From an uncultured Bacteriovoracaceae bacterium (GTDB lineage: Bacteria > Bdellovibrionota > Bacteriovoracia > Bacteriovoracales > Bacteriovoracaceae), in the NCBI GenBank assembly GCA_937952395.1, contig CALFYV010000410.1, positions 1-6,062 on the forward strand: 6,062 bases of DNA. The letters run 5' to 3'. Below are positions 4,089 through 6,062 of this stretch, piece by piece. The translations under genes were made by a program, and so were the position numbers. Every line of letters starts with the position of its first letter. The stretch's first letter is position 1. Below the pieces are notes generated by a model, which made no database searches, was not told the origin of the DNA, and saw only the letters and a program-made list of their open reading frames with translations.

Positions 4089-5201
4089 TCAAATACTCTC
4101 GTATCCTTTGGATGTCACTTTCATCACAAAGATTTTATTAATTTGAGGCCTTAGGCCTGGTTGTATATCAATGTCACTTATGCCTTTAAACTTTTCCTGT
4201 CTAGCCAGCTGATAAGTTCTCTCCTTGGTTAACGCTCGCTTTTCATTATGAATACTTTGAGCGATAAAATTAACAGCATCATAAGTATAAGCACTTAAAA
4301 GCATTGGTTCGAGATTAAATTTACTCCTATAGGTCTGAACAAAATTTTGAAAATTCTTATTGGGATCACACAAACAATTTAAAGTAGGGAAATAGGCAGT
4401 AATCTCTTTATGTTTTGCATAGTTTAAGAAAGCTGGGAGGGCCGAAGATCCAAAATATCCTGTTCCTAAAATAATGGGTAGATTTTGGCCCTTATTTTCT
4501 TCAAACACAAAGTCAGAGAGTTGTGCAGCAACAACAGAGCGTGTGAGAAGAATAATACCCTTGATGTTATTTTTTTCTTTTCTGTAAGCTTCAACAAAGG
4601 GATCTATATTTCCCGTCTTTTCTAATACATTAACTGTCAGATAACTTTTTCTCATAGATTTTAATTTTTCAGTATAAGCTAGGTAGTAGCTATTCATTTC
4701 AGATCTATCAATCGAGGTCACAATCAAATATTTGTCAATTGCCTTGGTTGTTGCTTCAATTTTTTGAAAAAATTTATCCATTAAAAAACTGGCCTTTGGC
4801 TGAATGGTCATGAGTGAAGGAGCAGCCTGAAGATCTTGGTGAAAATCACCATAAATAGAATAAACAAGAATATTTTCCTTTTTCACATAATCCTTTACGG
4901 CCAGAAGGTCATTTCCAGTGCAAAATCCGATGATTGCATGGCAACCATCTTTAACCATTTCTTTTGCTGCATTTAAAGGTGCAAGACCAGTCCTGTCATA
5001 ATAAAATTTTTTGATTTCAATATTCTTACCAAATTTTTTCAAAGCTAATTCTTTGGCCATCTCTGCGCCATTAACAAAAGCTTCACCATAGGTCGGGATT
5101 GATTTAACGGTGGTTCCCGTAAGACATATCTTTAAATCTGAGGCATATCCAAGATTTATTTTAAAAAGCGCAAAGATTGTAATAAAAAAAATACTCTTCA
5201 T
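4089..5201 (-). CDS. LivJ-like periplasmic substrate-binding protein
   Basis: This 370-aa protein begins with a Sec signal peptide (residues 1-20, MKSIFFITIFALFKINLGYA) with probable cleavage before Ser21, and no lipobox cysteine. The mature part follows the type I periplasmic binding fold of the Leu/Ile/Val-binding family: IKICLTG-like first strand, the GAEMAKELA helix (45-53), AAKEMVKDGCHAIIGFCTGN (78-97), the hinge-side YLIVTS strand, AYTYDAVNFIAQSI (304-317), and the terminal IQPGLRP...VMKV pattern. These proteins bind amino acids, amides or related small molecules in the periplasm. The start ATG overlaps the azlD stop (ATATGA), with GGTG upstream as ribosome-binding site. No ABC permease or ATPase gene follows; the next gene is a sensor kinase. 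That makes a sensory role more likely than import. The ligand cannot be read from sequence, though the AzlCD context suggests an amino acid. Confidence 0.9.
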   Translation of the reverse strand: MKSIFFITIFALFKINLGYASDLKICLTGTTVKSIPTYGEAFVNGAEMAKELALKKFGKNIEIKKFYYDRTGLAPLNAAKEMVKDGCHAIIGFCTGNDLLAVKDYVKKENILVYSIYGDFHQDLQAAPSLMTIQPKASFLMDKFFQKIEATTKAIDKYLIVTSIDRSEMNSYYLAYTEKLKSMRKSYLTVNVLEKTGNIDPFVEAYRKEKNNIKGIILLTRSVVAAQLSDFVFEENKGQNLPIILGTGYFGSSALPAFLNYAKHKEITAYFPTLNCLCDPNKNFQNFVQTYRSKFNLEPMLLSAYTYDAVNFIAQSIHNEKRALTKERTYQLARQEKFKGISDIDIQPGLRPQINKIFVMKVTSKGYESI

Positions 5202-5515
5202 ATATTCACCATATTGATAAACAAGACATAGAAAATTGTTCCACCCAAAATACTAATGATAAAATTATTCCATTTTGCTTGAAGACCTAATACGAGTAAG
5301 GCCGAAACTAGGCGTAAATAATATTCTTTATTAAAAGTGAAATCCTTAAAACAATAAATGACAAGTAGGCCCATCAGCAACGTAGGAACAATATTTTGAA
5401 ATGTTGAATGATGAGAAAATCTTTGAAGTTTCCCAGCGAAAAGGAAAGGCAAAAACCTTGTCAACATTGTGGCCAAACACAGTATAATTATAAAATTGAA
5501 ATTAGGTGTGAGCAT
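5198..5515 (-). CDS. azlD: AzlD-family branched-chain amino acid exporter subunit
   Basis: This 105-aa hydrophobic protein matches the size and pattern of AzlD (YgaH-type), the small partner of AzlC. It has about four hydrophobic segments; the early TRFLPFLFAGK motif (19-29) and the IVPTLLMGLLVIYCFKD stretch (42-58) are characteristic. In the family AzlCD forms an inner-membrane exporter for branched-chain amino acids and analogues. ATG 5515 has a strong ribosome-binding site (GAGGGGTG) about five bases upstream. The gene overlaps azlC by 14 bp and the binding-protein gene by 4 bp, so translation is probably coupled through the operon. Confidence is good because the azlC neighbour is itself clear. 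Confidence 0.88.
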   Translation of the reverse strand: MLTPNFNFIIILCLATMLTRFLPFLFAGKLQRFSHHSTFQNIVPTLLMGLLVIYCFKDFTFNKEYYLRLVSALLVLGLQAKWNNFIISILGGTIFYVLFINMVNI

Positions 5516-6062
5516 TTTTCACCCCTCGACGTAGTAAGTGCAAACTTTTTAAGTTTTCCCAAAAAAGAATCACAAAAAGCCCAGTCAGGGCGAAATCTAG
5601 CCCTTTGATATTTATAACCATGTTTTGGCCTAAAAAACTTCCCAAAGTACAGCCAAAAACCCAATAAAAATGATTAACAAAAAAGACTCTGACTAGATTT
5701 TCAGTATTGGCCTTACCTTTACCCTTATAGAACTGATACATTCCAAAATTCTCATCTGTGAACGCTGCAATCAAATAACACTTTTGTAAGCTCCATTTTC
5801 CAAAATCATGGAGTGCCGTAATTCCATAAAAAATATGTCGAAAATTAAGAGCAAATACTGTGATAAAAAATCCCCAAAAGCTCATTTGTGTTCCCAGTAG
5901 TTGAAGGGCCAAAAATTGTGCCGCACCAGCAAAGGTCGTTAAACCGATGAAAAAAGACGTTGCAGTGTCTCCTCCCTTTGAGGCAAAGAGAATTCCAAAA
6001 GTTAATCCTAAAAAGAGATAACCAATAGCTATCGGGATTGAGTTAACAAGAATTTCTCGCCA
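5502..6062 (-). CDS. azlC: AzlC-family branched-chain amino acid exporter subunit (5' end outside window)
   Basis: The frame is open from the right edge of the window to TAA 5504-5502, giving 186 residues. AzlC proteins are about 230 aa with several transmembrane helices, and the visible part starts near the first helix (WREILVNSIPIAIGYLFLGL), so probably only a short N-terminus plus start codon is missing. Family hallmarks are present: GLTFGILFASKGGD, FAGAAQFLALQLLG, FALNFRHIFYG and FTDENF. An internal TTG at 5912 is not the start because the conserved GAAQF segment lies before it. AzlC is the large membrane subunit of the AzlCD export system for branched-chain amino acids. It is the first visible gene of the operon azlC-azlD-binding protein-kinase; its promoter is off the window. 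Confidence 0.9.
   Translation of the reverse strand, partial: WREILVNSIPIAIGYLFLGLTFGILFASKGGDTATSFFIGLTTFAGAAQFLALQLLGTQMSFWGFFITVFALNFRHIFYGITALHDFGKWSLQKCYLIAAFTDENFGMYQFYKGKGKANTENLVRVFFVNHFYWVFGCTLGSFLGQNMVINIKGLDFALTGLFVILFWENLKSLHLLRRGVKNAHT

Noticed and set aside
4087..4092. TTG start for the kinase two codons before the ATG
   Set aside because: ATG 4086 follows two codons later and directly behind the binding-protein stop; TTG is a weaker initiator, and the difference is only two residues.
5408..5608. 66-aa plus-strand ORF across the azlC/azlD junction
   Set aside because: It is antisense to two recognised membrane protein genes. A CxxCG motif in it (QHCGQTQ region) could suggest a zinc finger but is a by-product of the azlD reading.
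5910..5912. TTG 5912 as start of AzlC
   Set aside because: Conserved family sequence (FAGAAQF and the first helices) continues upstream in the same frame to the window edge, so the gene is longer and only cut by the window.
1..6062. CRISPR array, IS element or rRNA
   Set aside because: No regularly spaced repeats with unique spacers, no transposase reading frame or paired terminal inverted repeats, and no rRNA-like sequence were seen. The 11-bp repeats are far too short for CRISPR.

Overview
The window is AT-rich (by eye about one third G+C) from a Gram-negative-type bacterium: it has a Sec-secreted periplasmic binding protein and a two-transmembrane histidine kinase with a periplasmic sensor. 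Base composition and the gene mix would fit a marine, Halobacteriovorax-like member of the Bdellovibrionota, but that is a guess and nothing here fixes the taxon.

Left part (1-1102), an accessory and probably element-associated zone. It opens with the C-terminal end of an ORF6N-domain (phage antirepressor-type) gene broken by a one-base frameshift. A complete class II tRNA-Leu(GAG) with encoded CCA follows. The next 294 bases have no convincing gene but carry a short array of direct repeats (two 10-mers, then three 11-mers), resembling the arm-type sites of an integrase next to a tRNA attachment site. An ATGA-coupled pair of tiny genes comes next: a probable ribbon-helix-helix DNA-binding protein, possibly translated from a leaderless mRNA and sitting behind a perfect 16-bp palindrome, and a single-span membrane protein.

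Middle part (1099-2674), a regulatory zone. A minus-strand gene for a 122-aa possible HTH protein converges on the small membrane protein. Upstream of it, an intergenic region carries a 54-bp near-perfect palindrome 9 bases before a plus-strand operon of three overlapping genes: an unrecognised 147-aa protein, a stand-alone receiver (REC) domain and an 83-aa XRE-family HTH protein. A run of nine A lies in the REC/XRE overlap, so slippage could fuse receiver and HTH into one response regulator.

Right part (2668-6062), a minus-strand operon read right to left: azlC (5' end cut by the window edge), azlD, a LivJ-like periplasmic binding protein and a sensor histidine kinase, all overlapping or 2 nt apart. 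AzlCD is a branched-chain amino acid exporter family. Co-transcription with a binding protein and a kinase, without an ABC permease or ATPase, suggests the binding protein reports an extracellular ligand to the kinase. The only receiver domain in the window is the convergent REC/XRE operon whose end overlaps the kinase gene by 7 bp, so it is the natural candidate partner, though this is not proven.
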